DNA from: Nipponacmea schrenckii
Lineage: Eukaryota > Mollusca > Gastropoda > Lottiidae
Assembly: GCA_030562195.1 (NCBI GenBank)
Contig: CM060202.1
Coordinates: 15,438,001 to 15,502,000, forward strand
Length of the DNA: 64,000 nt
Direction: 5' to 3'
Made by a program: the position numbers and the translations under genes. This document shows, in pieces, positions 49,546 to 61,808 of the stretch. The notes under the pieces are model-generated. The model searched no databases. It was not told where the DNA came from and saw nothing but the letters and a program-made list of their open reading frames with translations. Positions within the stretch are counted from its first letter, which is position 1. Each line of letters begins with the position of its first letter.

Positions 49546-52500
49546 TGTAGGAGTATAAAAATACTTCAATTTTATGAGATTAGTCACTTCCACATTAGAA
49601 ATGACCACGTGATTTTTAAGAATATATATACCTTCTGATTTGAATCCTATTTTGAACCACTTACAACGCCCTAGTTTCAGAACTCTAGAAGCATTATTAT
49701 TACATTTGCTGGAATAGGTCAATCTGGGTATCATTTTCTTGAATATTTATAAGGTTTAATGTCTGTTAGAGTGTGTATATTGGTTTGCTGTAGTTGAAGA
49801 GCAGGGTAGAAGGATCACTAGATCCGGGAGCACGATGCGTTCATCCTGTGCACCCTTGTTGATATCTGATAAATATGAGCATTGTGTTAGTGAGAATCCA
49901 GGTATATTGACTCCAGAACCTTTTTCGAATATAAATTCTTGCTCAATGGTCGCCGGGTAAAATGAGTTACATCCCTTCACCAGAAAAAGCATCGGGACGT
50001 TTTGAACTTATATATAGAAGAGGTATGGCACTTGTTAAAAGGGATTACTTCGACATTCGTTTGACATAGCATAGTCTCAGAATTGTTTTTGCGTTACATT
50101 TTACCCAAACTTGCCCTAAACGCAAAATTATCTAACTACTAATGGGCGTGATTTGAAAAAATACATTTTTATTGAGTTTCTGGTTATAACGACACTGTCT
50201 TTTACAGGCCCATTTGGCACTCAAAGCATGTGTATGTGAATTGTCTTTATGCAAATGTAATCATTATTTCAATAGGATTTCCTACTAAGATTTGAAATTT
50301 CTTTACAAAGGTAACATAAATTACAATTATTGTTGAATAAAAACAACATATATCATATCTTTTTAATTCTAAACTATACGCAATAATAATACATCCATTT
50401 TAGGAAATAAAAAGATGATTCTTCCTTCCTTTTATGTTTGAATGAGGTACACTATCATTTCTTTACAATCTTTCTTCTGTGGTCTCATACCTACCAATAA
50501 AAAACGAAACAAATGTTAATCATTTATAAAATATACCATCATTACCATACCGCTTGTATTGGAGCTCCATTGTGTAAACAATTATCAATTTGAATTTCTG
50601 TTTGGATTTTGATCTATATACAAAATTTGTAATTGAATCAATCAATTTGCCTAAAATACCAATTATTTTGCCTAAACTATTTAATTGAAATAGTTTAAAA
50701 TCAATCAAATTACATGTATATACATATACAAAAGTTGAATTAATGTTTTGTTATTTTTGCCAAAAGGACATGAAGATATATATATAGTTAGAAACATAGG
50801 TGGTTACACTAATTCAGTATGTCATATTAAATCTATTAGCAAATTTCGCCTGAAGGTAGATTCTACAAATTGAAATTGGAATTTAAAATTGAATTTCGAA
50901 CAATCTAAATTGTTCATCAATTTCAAATTATCGCTTTCGTGAAGTATTGCTATTTCTATAGTAAAGTAAATGTATACAGAGACATAGAAAAATCATTCCG
51001 ATATAAATTCCTAAATTTTACAGACCACACAAGTTTAGAATTTATATATACATGTATTCCAATGAAATATTTGAAATATAACCATTCAAGATTTTTATCA
51101 AAATGCATCTAATACCAATAAAAAAATGTTCACATCAGAAGCAACATTTCTTCGAATTAAGTCGTCATTTTTTTCAATTAACAAAAAATATTACAAACAA
51201 GAAATCAAATATGGCGACTAGAAAATGTCATATTCAGGAAATATATTACTAAATTTTAAACTAAAAAATAATGAATTAAAGGGCTTACGTAAAAGGCTTA
51301 CTGTCTAAAAAATTTTCAAGTCTGCATCCAAGAAAATTGCCTGTTATTTTGCAGACATGACAACTAAAAGTGAACCCTGGGATGTCTGCAGTCTCATTGA
51401 ACATACAACACAGGTGTAGAGGTCTGTACCCTATACTGATTTAGTTCATCCCATTAACAATACAGATGTAGAGGTCTGTACCCTGTACTGATTTAGTTCA
51501 CCACATTAACAATACAGATGTAGATGTCTCTACCCTGTACTGATTTCAGCTCACCCCAAACTAATTATCACACCCTTTTTGTTTAAATTTCTAGAAAATC
51601 TCTAATCTCTGAACAAAATTCATCCTAAAACCTTTTATAATCTTGAAACTCCTGAACGTATTTTATTTTTAACTCAACACAATAGTTGAAGATGAATCAA
51701 CTCTGATACTAGATCAATGCTATACCTTGGATAAAACAATGCCTTTAAACTAAACTTTCTTCATATTTCAAAATTTGATATCACAGGTGACTCTTAACCC
51801 AAATTGAGAGGCTTGGTTTGATAGTAATAAAAAATATGTAAAATCACAAAAAGTCATGCAAAATATTATCTCTATCGTCAAAATGGATCTGACATTTCCT
51901 CCTCTTTGTCTGTAAGATACCAGCAGTCTATTTAATTCTATCTACTTAGATATGAAGGCAGGTTAGGCTATCAGAGGCTATTGTATCTATCAAAAAAATC
52001 TCTACAGAGAGATAGCTTGTCAGGCATGGTAATATTTGCCCTCTGGCAGCATTGAATAAAAACTTAATAGCACAGTAACGTGAAATGAAATAAAATGAAA
52101 TATTCAACCTTCAGCCATATATCTACAACAAATGCTCAATGAAGCTGAAAAGTAAAAATAGGTATTTTTGAACGAATAGAGCGACTTCCAGGCATTACAT
52201 GTCAAACTGATTATGGGCCTAATCATTTTTTTTTAATTTTTTTTTTTAATCCATTGACCACATCACGAATTAATTTCTCCGCAATCTTTACTTCAATAAC
52301 TTCTACATGGAGAAGCCAAACTTTTAAGAAACTATTGTAAATCTATTTCACTGGTTGATTGACTGACCAATTCTGGAAGTCATGAGTTGCGCCCCTTATT
52401 TATGATATTGATAAAATGTAGTGGTTTACTTTCCTTTTGACTAGTTCAAAATTTTCATGGTCATGCTATTTTGAGTTTTTGTACAGGAACCAAGTATTGG

Positions 52501-53063
52501 CCAGGCTTTCGTGTGAAAAATTGGAAAGTTTTCAATGAGATTTCTGGAAAAAGTTATAGAAGGTTGAATTTTGTGCTTTAACATGGAGACAGATGGCAAA
52601 TGAATTACTGGTCCAAGTCCTTATATAACAGTTCAAGGGAGGGAACTGATCACAGACGTTATGTTTTTAACGGATAATGTTGGTCGTTCCGAAGCTAGCT
52701 GGACCCGAGAGAAAGAAGCCTTTAAATATATCAATTTTTAGCATCCAGAGGGCTCAATTTTCACTGGCTTCACTCACTCGAGCAACCAGGCTATATACAT
52801 ATGACCAAAAAAATTACACAACAATTTTTCCAATACATTTTAATATTAAAAGATAATGAAAAATCAGTTATTTCTTGTTGTATAAAGAGGACAGCGACAC
52901 AATCACACATAATCCCACAATAACTATATACGGCCACCTAAAATAGATTTAAAAAAGATTAAATAATGCTTCAACTTCCGACCTCTACCAGGAAAATCAA
53001 TTTTGGGTCTAAAAGAGTGATATCGTTATGTTTAAACCAAAAAAAGAAAAAGAAGTAACATAC
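49546..53063. other. Gene-poor region downstream of the Shisa-like exon
   Basis: Further exons of the minus-strand Shisa-like gene would be expected here, but I could not find a transmembrane exon. A minus-strand open stretch at 49756-49992 is GC-richer than its surroundings and could be a 3' exon, without family support. A short direct repeat partner (CACTGGTTGATTGACTGACC, 52349-52368) recurs at 56437-56456. Confidence 0.35.
51405..51563. repeat. Tandem repeat, 52 bp unit, 3 copies
   Basis: Three copies of a unit with GATGTAGAGGTCTGTACCCT followed by GTACTGATTTAGTTCA, spaced exactly 52 bp (starts at 51413, 51465 and 51517). Confidence 0.88.
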
Positions 53064-53268
53064 AATTCCTCTAGTCTAACTTCAGTGTACGAAACATCGT
53101 GTACAAATATACTCTGAGAATAAACTGAACAACAATTTCTGTAAGACTGGTTTCCACAACAGAAATAATCGTTTCTAAACCACAATTTTAATCTTCTTGG
53201 ACAAAGAAAACCTGACTGCAATCTGCCTATAGAATCATTGTATTGAGGGCAATATTCACCCATGCCAT
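53064..53268 (-). CDS. Shisa-like cysteine-rich exon (partial gene)
   Basis: Minus-strand exon from acceptor TTTATTTCAG (start 53268) to donor TT|GTATGT (end 53064); enters in phase 1, leaves in phase 2. The 67 codons include EYCPQYNDSIGRLQSGFLCP and, after a short basic part, DYFCCGNQSYRNCCS. The arrangement C, Y-x-D, G, F-x-C-P, Y-x-CCG, CC is that of the Shisa family N-terminal domain, whose members are single-pass membrane proteins that modulate receptors. The signal-peptide and transmembrane exons were not found. A tiny phase-compatible upstream exon at 57398-57416 (ATG plus five codons, donor GTAAGC) is possible but would give no signal peptide. The foldback-like element at 53309 begins about 40 bp upstream of this acceptor. 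It could also be a pseudogene remnant. Confidence 0.6.
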
Positions 53269-53308
53269 CTGAAATAAAATTGAGTTTATCTTAGAATATT
53301 TTATTGTA

Positions 53309-56305
53309 GGGCCTGTACCAACTGATAATGTCCAAACCGACGCATAATGTCCAAACATCTTTATCAACGCATAATGTCCTAACTTCCATCAAATTTTTGT
53401 CCAAAAACAACTCATAATGTCCAAATCGACGCATAATGTCCAAAATTTTGCTAACGCATATTGTCCGAACTTTTTGACGCATAATGTCCAAACATTTTTA
53501 TAACGCATATTGTCCAACCATTTTGACGCATAATGTCCAAACTTTTTGACGCATGCCAATAATGTCCATACTTATGTCATTGTTTCACCCTTGTTCCACG
53601 AATTTTTCCTTCCTATCAAGGTTGGAATTTTATTGGGGGACCCCATTCGTGAAATCATGCATGTTTGGTCTTTCAGCCCAGGTGTGGTTTAGTTTCTTGG
53701 ATCCATTTGATTAAGGATCATCTAGAACCGTGCTAGAATCTATAAAAATGGTGATTTATGATAGTGATAAAGACGTACTTTCAAATCACTCTTTATTGAC
53801 TATCAGACTCATTTTAATCAAAGGAACTAGATGAGAACGTACAGAAATTTTTCAAAAGTATACTGCCTGGAGAAATCCGTAAAATTATTACATGATAAAT
53901 ATCCGAAGTAGCACCAGAGTTCAGTGAACACATGTCTCGCCCGGCGTGTGTATTTTGAGTTATGTATATACTGTACCTAAAAAAACCCCAAAATTCATTA
54001 CAGTTACTGAGAAATGCACTTGATATAATAAGGTGTACCCCCTATACACTACCCACACATCAAATCTGATGAAAAAACTCCTTCTGGTTACTGAGATATT
54101 GACCCATGTTGTCGCCGCTGTCGCCAGAAAAGTAATACCACATTGCGGTCGAGACAAAAATATTTAATTAGGCAATCAGTCTAATGATTGAAACGGGAAG
54201 AAATTAATTTGAAAATTGACCTGTCCCTTTTACTGTGAAGATAAATTAAATTCATTTGAAAGATATCCTCTTTTCTAAACATATTTCTACATTCCATATG
54301 CTCAGTTTGCGTGAAAAGTAGACATTAATATTTTACTGATCTCCTACATCAACTTATGAACTGAATGATGAACTCATATTAAAATCTGCCAAGTATAATC
54401 CTCTTTATTTAAAGAAAGAAAGTCACTTCTAAATGTTATGTAATTTATTTATGAATTTATTCCTGTTACATTTCTCCTGATATGAACCTCTTCTGGAGCC
54501 ATATTCACGAAGCCCTCCAATATGGATTAGATTTCAGAAAAGCTTACATAAATCTTTAAATGAGAAAAAGATCAAGTTTACCTGCAGCTCAAGTTTTTAT
54601 TAGCGGAATTTCAAGTTAAAAATCAACTAATTCCAACTTTTGGTCCGTATGCACCAATTGAAATTAGGCCTACCTGAATAACATTAACTTTTAATTTAAT
54701 TCTATATTTTGTATACACCACATAAAATTGCCTTAAACGTATTTAAAAATTGGCTAATTTAGTGCTAAACTGAAAGTTCGACACCATTTTAATTCTATTC
54801 GTCAATCAAAATAAAAATTCCTTTTGTTACTCTTTCATGTTTCAAAATGTAAGGTTATTTCGACGATTTAGATAAACTTGAAGAAATCAACCGTGTTATT
54901 CTCATCAGTAGACATGTCAGGGATCGCCTGGACCCCTTCAGATGGTTTTCAGAGGAGGGATTTAAAGCAAGGTTTATACTGAGTAAGCCATCACTTATAG
55001 TTTGCAAAACATACTGGAAACACCAACTGAAAGGAATGCTGTATTGCTCCGTTTACTGCAAGTGTGTAGATGTTTGAGACTGAGACTCGTGTGGTTCATT
55101 TCAGTGTATAGCTGGAGATCTTATATATATACATGTGCATCAATCAACCAAAAGCAGGTGTTTTGAGCGTTTTGTAAATGGATTTATTACGTTTAGAACA
55201 ACAAAAATTCGAACAATAGAAAGAATTAAAAGACATCTTTTGATCTTACTCTTGTTGATAATTGTCTGATGAGAGTCTCTAGAGTTTCGGACTACAAGAA
55301 TCCACACTGCATACACCAATTATTAAAATGTGTCTTAATGACCAATCTTTTAGACTCTATTGTCATTTATATTGTGTATAGTGTGTTGTTCGAATGGAAA
55401 ATAGAAGTTTAATTACAGTACAAATAAATATATTTAGTTAATTGTTAGTTATTGGTGCCTACAAAAAATAGACTTAAGCCTATCTTTAAATATATTAATT
55501 AAATATTTTTGAGGTTTAAATAAATTCTGTTCTTAATTTGATCTTATTTGGTACAGGTACGCCATTTTGTCTAATCTCAGGAAGGCAGAAAGTTGACTCT
55601 ACGTCATTAGATAGCAAGAGAAAACATGGTGGAGAGTAGCGATCCTCATCTGATGATCGGGGACCAGTGACCAACCAGCTTCAAGCCCTATTATGATCTC
55701 AATCCAAACAAAGGTTTGGACTAAAATGAGTCTGATAGTCAAAAAAGAGTGATTTGAAAGTACGTCATTATCCCATTTTTATAGATTCTAGCACGGTTCT
55801 AGATGATGCTTAATAAAATGGATCCAAGAAACTAAACCACACCTGGGCTGAAAGACCAAACATGCATGATTTCACGAATGGGGTTCCCCAATAAAATTCC
55901 AACCTTCTATAGGAAGGAACTTCCTGATTTTCAAAATTCGTGGAACAAGGGTTAAACAATGAAATCAGCCTTGGACATAAGTATATGTGTCAACAGATAT
56001 GGACATTATTGGTATGCTTCAAAAAGTTTGGACATTATGCGTCAAAAAGTTTGGACATTATGCGTCAAAAAGTTTGGACATTATGCGTCAAAAAGTTTGG
56101 ACATTATGTGTTAAAAAAATGTTTGGACATTATGCGTCAAAAAGTTTGGACAATATGCGTTAGCAAAATTTTGGACATTATGCGTCGATTTGGACATTAT
56201 GAGTTGTTTTTGGACAAAAATTTGATGGAAGTTAGGACATTATGCGTTGATAAAAATGTTTGGACATTATGCGTCGGTTTGGACATTATCAGTTGTAACA
56301 GGGCC
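53309..56305. mobile_element. Foldback-like element: ~0.5-0.6 kb inverted arms with tandem repeats
   Basis: Left arm 53309-53822 and right arm 55720-56305 are reverse complements over most of their length. Outermost is GGGCCTGTACCAACTGATAA against TTATCAGTTGTAACAGGGCC. Next comes a block of ~8-11 tandem units of the type TTTGGACATTATGCGTCAAA, then about 250 bp of unique sequence including GATCCAAGAAACTAAACC and GTACTTTCAAATCACTCTTT. The right arm has extra tandem units. The 1.9 kb centre has no open frame of note. Long arms made partly of short tandem repeats are the classic foldback (FB) design. No clear target-site duplication was found. Confidence 0.8.
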
Positions 56306-58563
56306 AAAGGCAAATTGTCGGATTTGACATTAAATGAGTAGAAATAAAATTTTAAAAAAGTTGCAGCTTCGTCAGATTTCAAAGGCAGTTAAAAAGTATT
56401 TGTTGGCTTTTTTAAGATACCATACTTAGTCTATCTCACTGGTTGATTGACTGACCAATTAGTCTTGAAGTCACGATTGTGAACACCTTGGTTAAGGCAT
56501 ACTATCGGACATCAAAATTAATTTAAAATGTTGCTGGGCCGTCAGATTTCAACCGAATTCTATGTTATATAGAGTGTGGGGAGCGTGATTATTACGAGAA
56601 TTATAGGGCGTAATTATGAAGAACGGGATCTATCAATTAAGTATCACCTAATTTCAAAAACTTAATATTTTTATCAACCCTAAACTGTCACAAGACATCA
56701 GTTGTGATCTGATATTCTCCAGTTTCTATCTAAGTTCGATAAACCAACCAAAAGCGAGAATAGCACAACACCTTACAAATCCTAATGTGATTCGAGTTTT
56801 AATTAGGACTTAAATCTACTTCGAGTCGTGTTAAAAAAACATGGAACATTTCAACCAATAAATTTATAAAAAGTATTGTCATTTTGTGGGATTTAATTAG
56901 AAGATTACTTATATCTTTAATCTGTAGTAGGGTTAATATTTAAAATCAAAATGCTGAAATACAGGCGTTTTAAAATAATGTTATAAAAAATGAGATGGTT
57001 CCAATAATTGGTTTCTGGATGTCAACAAATGTCCAGACAAAAATTTATGTGGCTGATTCATTTGCAATCAGATGGATGAAGTCGGCTTGAAAATTAAGTC
57101 TGTTGAAGTGGATTAGCTGTTCTTTCCCGACGTCAGTAAGCAGACGTCTCATGGAATTATTGATGCATGATATACCAAAGAGTACCTACACTGTGTGTGG
57201 TACCTGTCTGTTTTATTTCCCATATTTTGTTCGCCTTTTTCTTGGGTATACAGTCGGCTATACAGATATCCTCTGTGCACGTACACCTAACCAGAAACAC
57301 AGTACTTCGTGTATTTGTGCATTCACGTTTCATCCGACGTTAACGTACCGGTATATGTTTCGGGCGTAAACTTTTTTAACACGATATAAAAGCTTACCTT
57401 TAGGTATTAACTTCATCACGTTAGCTTTTCAGTCCATCTATCTTATTTGATCCAATATAACATTCTACAATACCTAATTTTTTTTCTCCCTTCATTAATA
57501 TACATTCTCCGGACATTATTATTTTCATAATCAACAATAATGACTTCAATGCTTTTAATGTCAATAGTAGAAATTATCTGAAAATAATAGCCTTAAAGAC
57601 ACACTGGTGTCGTATTTAACGAGAAATTCCAGTACTTTCCACACTACTTTTAGAATAAGGATAGAGTGCATTGATTGGTTAAATAGGACTTGAGGTCCAT
57701 AGATTGACTCAACTACTTGAATGAAAACGCCTTATACGTGTACTATTTTGTAATATTGATTCAAAAAAAGTTCCAGCAAATGTTTTGGTATTGGACAAAA
57801 AAGATCATTCGCTTACTTTTATGTACGACAAATTCCGGTTATTGATTGCTTGATTGATACAGTACATTCATGTAGGATATCCTAGTAATGCAATCAATAT
57901 CAAACGACAGTCACAATGGAAATGGTTCTATCGATAATAGTAAATATACCTTTTTTTCTATGCCTTGGGGGGTGTTTATTTCCGATACAAGACAGTTCTG
58001 ATTGAATGATTTGTGGAATATGCCTTGAATCTATTCTCAATGACAATATTATCCTGTATATATCCATTTAAATTAAAAAATTAGTTGCTAATTTAATCCT
58101 GGAAAGAACATGGGATCCGCGTAGACCTTAGGAGCTGCTCGAATAAAACTAAAACGTTCTCACTGTAAACTGTATGGCGATGCCTGTCTTCATTAAGCCA
58201 TTATATTCAGAAGATTGGAGCGTAAAACTCCGTTTCCACATTTTGGGGATAGAACCAAATGAAAATATCAATAACACGAAACAATGTGCGAGTGGTGCCA
58301 TGGGTATTCCATCGATTATTTACGGGCGTTTTCAGGCAAATTTTCTGACCTCTGTATGAACTGATCTTTGACGTTCCAGGACTGAATAATTTTCGGTTGA
58401 TTACACCCGCCACACTGGAAAAATGTCCGTTATGCGGTGTAAAGATTGTCATTAACGTGGTATATTTTGAAGAGCTTTAAAACAATTATTATTTAAATTC
58501 TTTATCAATATAGTTAATATTACATTATTAATACAAACATAACAAAAAAATATAGAGTATAAT
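56306..58563. other. Intergenic with SINE 3' fragment
   Basis: No gene recognised; the plus frame 57103-57369 is not supported. At about 58160-58236, CACTGTAAACTGTATGGCGA and the following TGCCTGTCTTCATTAAGCC and GGAGCGTAAAACTCC match the 3' half of the SINE at 40514 with many changes, so this is an old truncated copy in + orientation. Confidence 0.6.
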
Positions 58564-61279
58564 TTAATCTTTAATTTTTAAAATACTTCGTTTTTCTAAA
58601 TCTTCCATTTCTTTTAAGATAAAAGCTACATTATATCGTAGTTTGTGAAATTGTGATATTGGTACCTGAAATTAAAATTATATTTTCATTCATTGAATTG
58701 AGACATGAACACGAAGTCTTGTTGATGGGGGTGGCAAGTTAACTCTGATATGAATATCGAAAACACAGCCCCAAACTATTTGAGTGAAGTCCCTAGACCA
58801 TCGCAGCTAAGGTGCTTTAGCATTTGAAATCTCAACCCTTACAGTTACCCCATCAATCAATCCACCTGCCCAATTTTTGTATCCCAAGTTCCAAGAGGTT
58901 GGTGCCACAAAGGTACCCGATTTCCAAACAGATGTAAATTCAACTGTGTCATGGACCTAAATTAAAAAAGCAAATTACCAAAACTCTGCTTAAATACTTT
59001 AAAATCCTGCTGGCACTATCATTTATTTCGAAGCAGTTTCCAAATTTACATTAAATATGAAGTAAGAAGACTAAATATTCAAATATATAACTTACTTCAA
59101 ATGATTGTATTGAACCATCACTGAGTGTCATTTCCATTTGAATTGATGGTTCTAAAACTCTATTTAATACACTGTAACACAGAAAGTATATAATTATTAA
59201 ACAGTTAATCAAAATATAAATTGATCACCAATCAAGACTTTTTTCAAATATGACTAGGTAAAATTTCTATTTCATTTTCGACAAGGAATACAAGCAGAGA
59301 AAAGTTGATAACATGACTGATTCATGATTTATAATAATCCAATTATGGATGGCGAGATATTTTGACCTCAGAAAATACCTCATTAAATACAACAGCTTTT
59401 AGTCAATCTGAAATCTCTGTAATTCTGATAACTATTAAATCCCAATTACTTACCTAGTAGATATTGCAACATCCACTCTCCATTTTAAATTGTCTAATCT
59501 AGTCAACCTTGGTCTCTCCTCATTGGAAAAATTATCTATTTTTGGTCGTCTAAAAAAATAAAGTTAAACACAATTGTTGCCTGCATATTCAAGCCATATA
59601 ACTGAATATATATGATATATTAAATATGTGAAAAGAAAAGGTTAAACATTTTTTACATATCTACAAAACAACTAGACTGCAACAGCCACCCTTTATGTAT
59701 CAAAAGAGTATGTAATGCAGCGAATTGGTTGGATTATTACAATTAGTGAATTCAGTAAACCAGTAATTGGTAACATAGCACAGCTATATTGTTTACAGTT
59801 TTTCTGTCAAGTAACTCACTGCATTATACATGTACCTGTACCTATAAATGAATTGAGTATGACCATGGCTAGAGTGATATCTAGCTAATGTGTATTAGTG
59901 TGAATATAAATTCTTAATGGTTGATATTATACTACTATATCATACCTGGAGCCATAAACTACACTGGCTAAATCATTGTGAAAAATCTCAGGTATTCTGA
60001 AATAAACAAACAAAGATTATTCTTGTCAATATCATTATTCCTTAAGCAATCAATTGGTAGGTATATTGTTCATCACATCAGATATTCTTGCATTTATGAC
60101 TCAACTATCTTCAGTGTATAATCCATTGATATTTTTCCATAGGCATTTTTCTTGTATAATACAGTCAGTGTTCTCAACACATATAGCCACATTGCTTCAA
60201 TGATTAGTTTGCTATATTTGCTACCATGCAAACCAATCAATGTATTGTAATTTCTAACTGCCATCTTACAGTACCAAAGATTAAAACAACTTACTGTAGT
60301 TCATGTAAATCGTCAACAAACATCTACAAAACAAGTACACAATAATATAGTTTTTGTCAATTTGTATATATATTTGCATATGAAAAAAAAATGTATCTTT
60401 TTCGTTCAATTCATTGTCATTTCACAGTTTCTCTAAACTTCTTCAAGTTATTGTAATTTAAAGGTTTAATTATTGATGTTCCTAGGTACTGAAGAAAATA
60501 TAACTTACCTCTTGTTTGAGTGAAGTATGTTTTAAAGCTGATTTTAATAAAGTCATAAAACCGGTATAGATTATAACTATGGTTTCTTCTGATAAACTTT
60601 CACTTTCTAATCTCTTTATATCTTCATATTCTATTTCATTTCCTTCTAAAGCTGCTACCAATACTGGAAATAAAAACATCAATGAAATATTAAATACATT
60701 TTGACCCATCTTAAATCATGGTTTATCATCATTTAGGTTACAATTTTTGTGATTTATATACCGGTTAGACCTAGACTCCTGATTCCTGTCTTTAGATTTC
60801 TGTGGTAAATAATCAAATAGATGGTTGTATGCTTAGGCATGCGTATGTGTTGATGGCAAGATTCTAGCACAGGTCAAGATAAGTAGAAGGTAAATACAGA
60901 TTTTCAAATTTCTACTAGTCATTGATGGAGCTGACACAGATAACATGCACATTTAGGATCCCTTGTCAGTCTAATGGATCATGTCAATATTCATGTCAGA
61001 AATTGTCCACCATCTAACTTCATAACCCATGAACAGAACAGACACTACAATTTTTTTCATCATTGAACTGAAGCTATTTCAAGTTTTATCAATAAGAATA
61101 AATGCTCAATATTTTGATTAATTCTAATTACATTTTAAAATTTTTCGGAATAAATCTTGTTCTATTTTGCTGATTGGTTTTATCATGGATTTGATTTCTT
61201 TTGGAACTCGCACACCAAAGAAAGGAGTTCTGTCTGGCGCCACACTTTTACCAGAACCTTTCACTTGAATAATTGACAT
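58564..61279 (-). CDS. COMMD5: COMM domain-containing protein 5
   Basis: Seven minus-strand exons: 61132-61279 (ATG 61277-61279), 60509-60663, 60295-60323, 59946-59996, 59454-59549, 59096-59171, 58564-58665 (stop 58564-58566). All phases match and give 218 residues, near the ~224 of human COMMD5. The N-terminal helical part holds DLFRKILKLLVAALEGNE and NDLASVVYGSRRP, the latter diagnostic for COMMD5. The COMM domain (about 146-218) contains LKWRVDVAIST, LEPSIQMEMTLSDGS and KLRYNVAFILKEMEDLEKR. COMMD proteins form a hetero-decameric ring in the Commander complex for endosomal cargo recycling, and also affect NF-kB and cullin ligases. It shares a ~520-bp upstream region with VMA21 on the other strand. 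The first donor (AAAAT|GTAATT) is weak but fits in frame. Confidence 0.95.
58807..58956 (-). CDS. Possible alternative terminal exon of COMMD5 (weak)
   Basis: Between the last two COMMD5 exons, a good acceptor (pyrimidine-rich, then AATTTAG at 58957-58963) is followed by 49 open codons and a TAG, in the same phase 0 as the exon 6 donor. It would replace the C-terminal half of the COMM domain with VHDTVEFTSVWKSGTFVAPT and a further 29 residues. GC content is higher than in the surrounding intron. It could instead be a fragment of an old inserted element. Confidence 0.3.
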   Translation of the reverse strand, partial: VHDTVEFTSVWKSGTFVAPTSWNLGYKNWAGGLIDGVTVRVEISNAKAP

Positions 61280-61800
61280 ATCGAAGTACTTGATTAACTT
61301 TTGTCACTTTATTACAAAATATCTACACAGTTTCGCAATATTAGTCTAGAGAAAGCCTGCAATATACAATGATGAATGAATAACATCAATTTTCTTTAAG
61401 CCAAGTTAGGCTAAGTTTGAGTGGGAAGTAAACAGCACAAAGTGGGTCTATATGAGTGAAAATTGAAAATTATAGCGAAATTTTGTTAATAACACAAGTT
61501 TTTATTTATTCATCGGGATGTCACATAACGTTGATCATTATTCAGAAAAAAATTCCCTATTATTCTCCAAATCATTATCACGAGACACAGCCCACTTTCT
61601 CAATCCGGAAGTTTACATATTTTGCAGTACTGTACCGCAGCAAACAAAAATAGTAATTCATCTATATTTTACAATTAAAACCTTCTTATTAGATTTATAA
61701 TTATTCCCAAGTTGTAGCAACGTAAAATGCCGTCTTTTATAGTGGCTATATCAAATTTTAATGACGGATATCTATACTTTTTGTCAACAAAAAATCCAAG
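61280..61800. promoter_or_regulatory. Shared upstream region of COMMD5 (-) and VMA21 (+)
   Basis: The two ATGs are 521 bp apart and point away from each other, the arrangement of a bidirectional promoter. No TATA box near either start was assigned. An imperfect inverted motif GTTGTAGCAAC lies at 61711-61721, 80 bp before the VMA21 ATG. Confidence 0.5.
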
Positions 61801-61808
61801 ATGGCGGA
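61797..61808 (+). promoter_or_regulatory. TISU/YY1-like element over the VMA21 start codon
   Basis: CAAGATGGCGGA matches the translation initiator of short 5' UTR (consensus SAASATGGCGGC) at 11 of 12 positions and contains the YY1 core. In other animals such an element serves both transcription and scanning-free initiation from very short leaders; that role here is inferred. Confidence 0.5.

Noticed and set aside
57103..57369. 88-codon plus-strand open frame
   Set aside because: No recognisable features beyond scattered cysteines; no splice sites or homologous pattern.
61711..61721. RFX X-box (GTTGTAGCAAC) as a ciliary-gene signal
   Set aside because: Spacing is shorter than a full X-box and VMA21/COMMD5 are not ciliary genes; likely chance.
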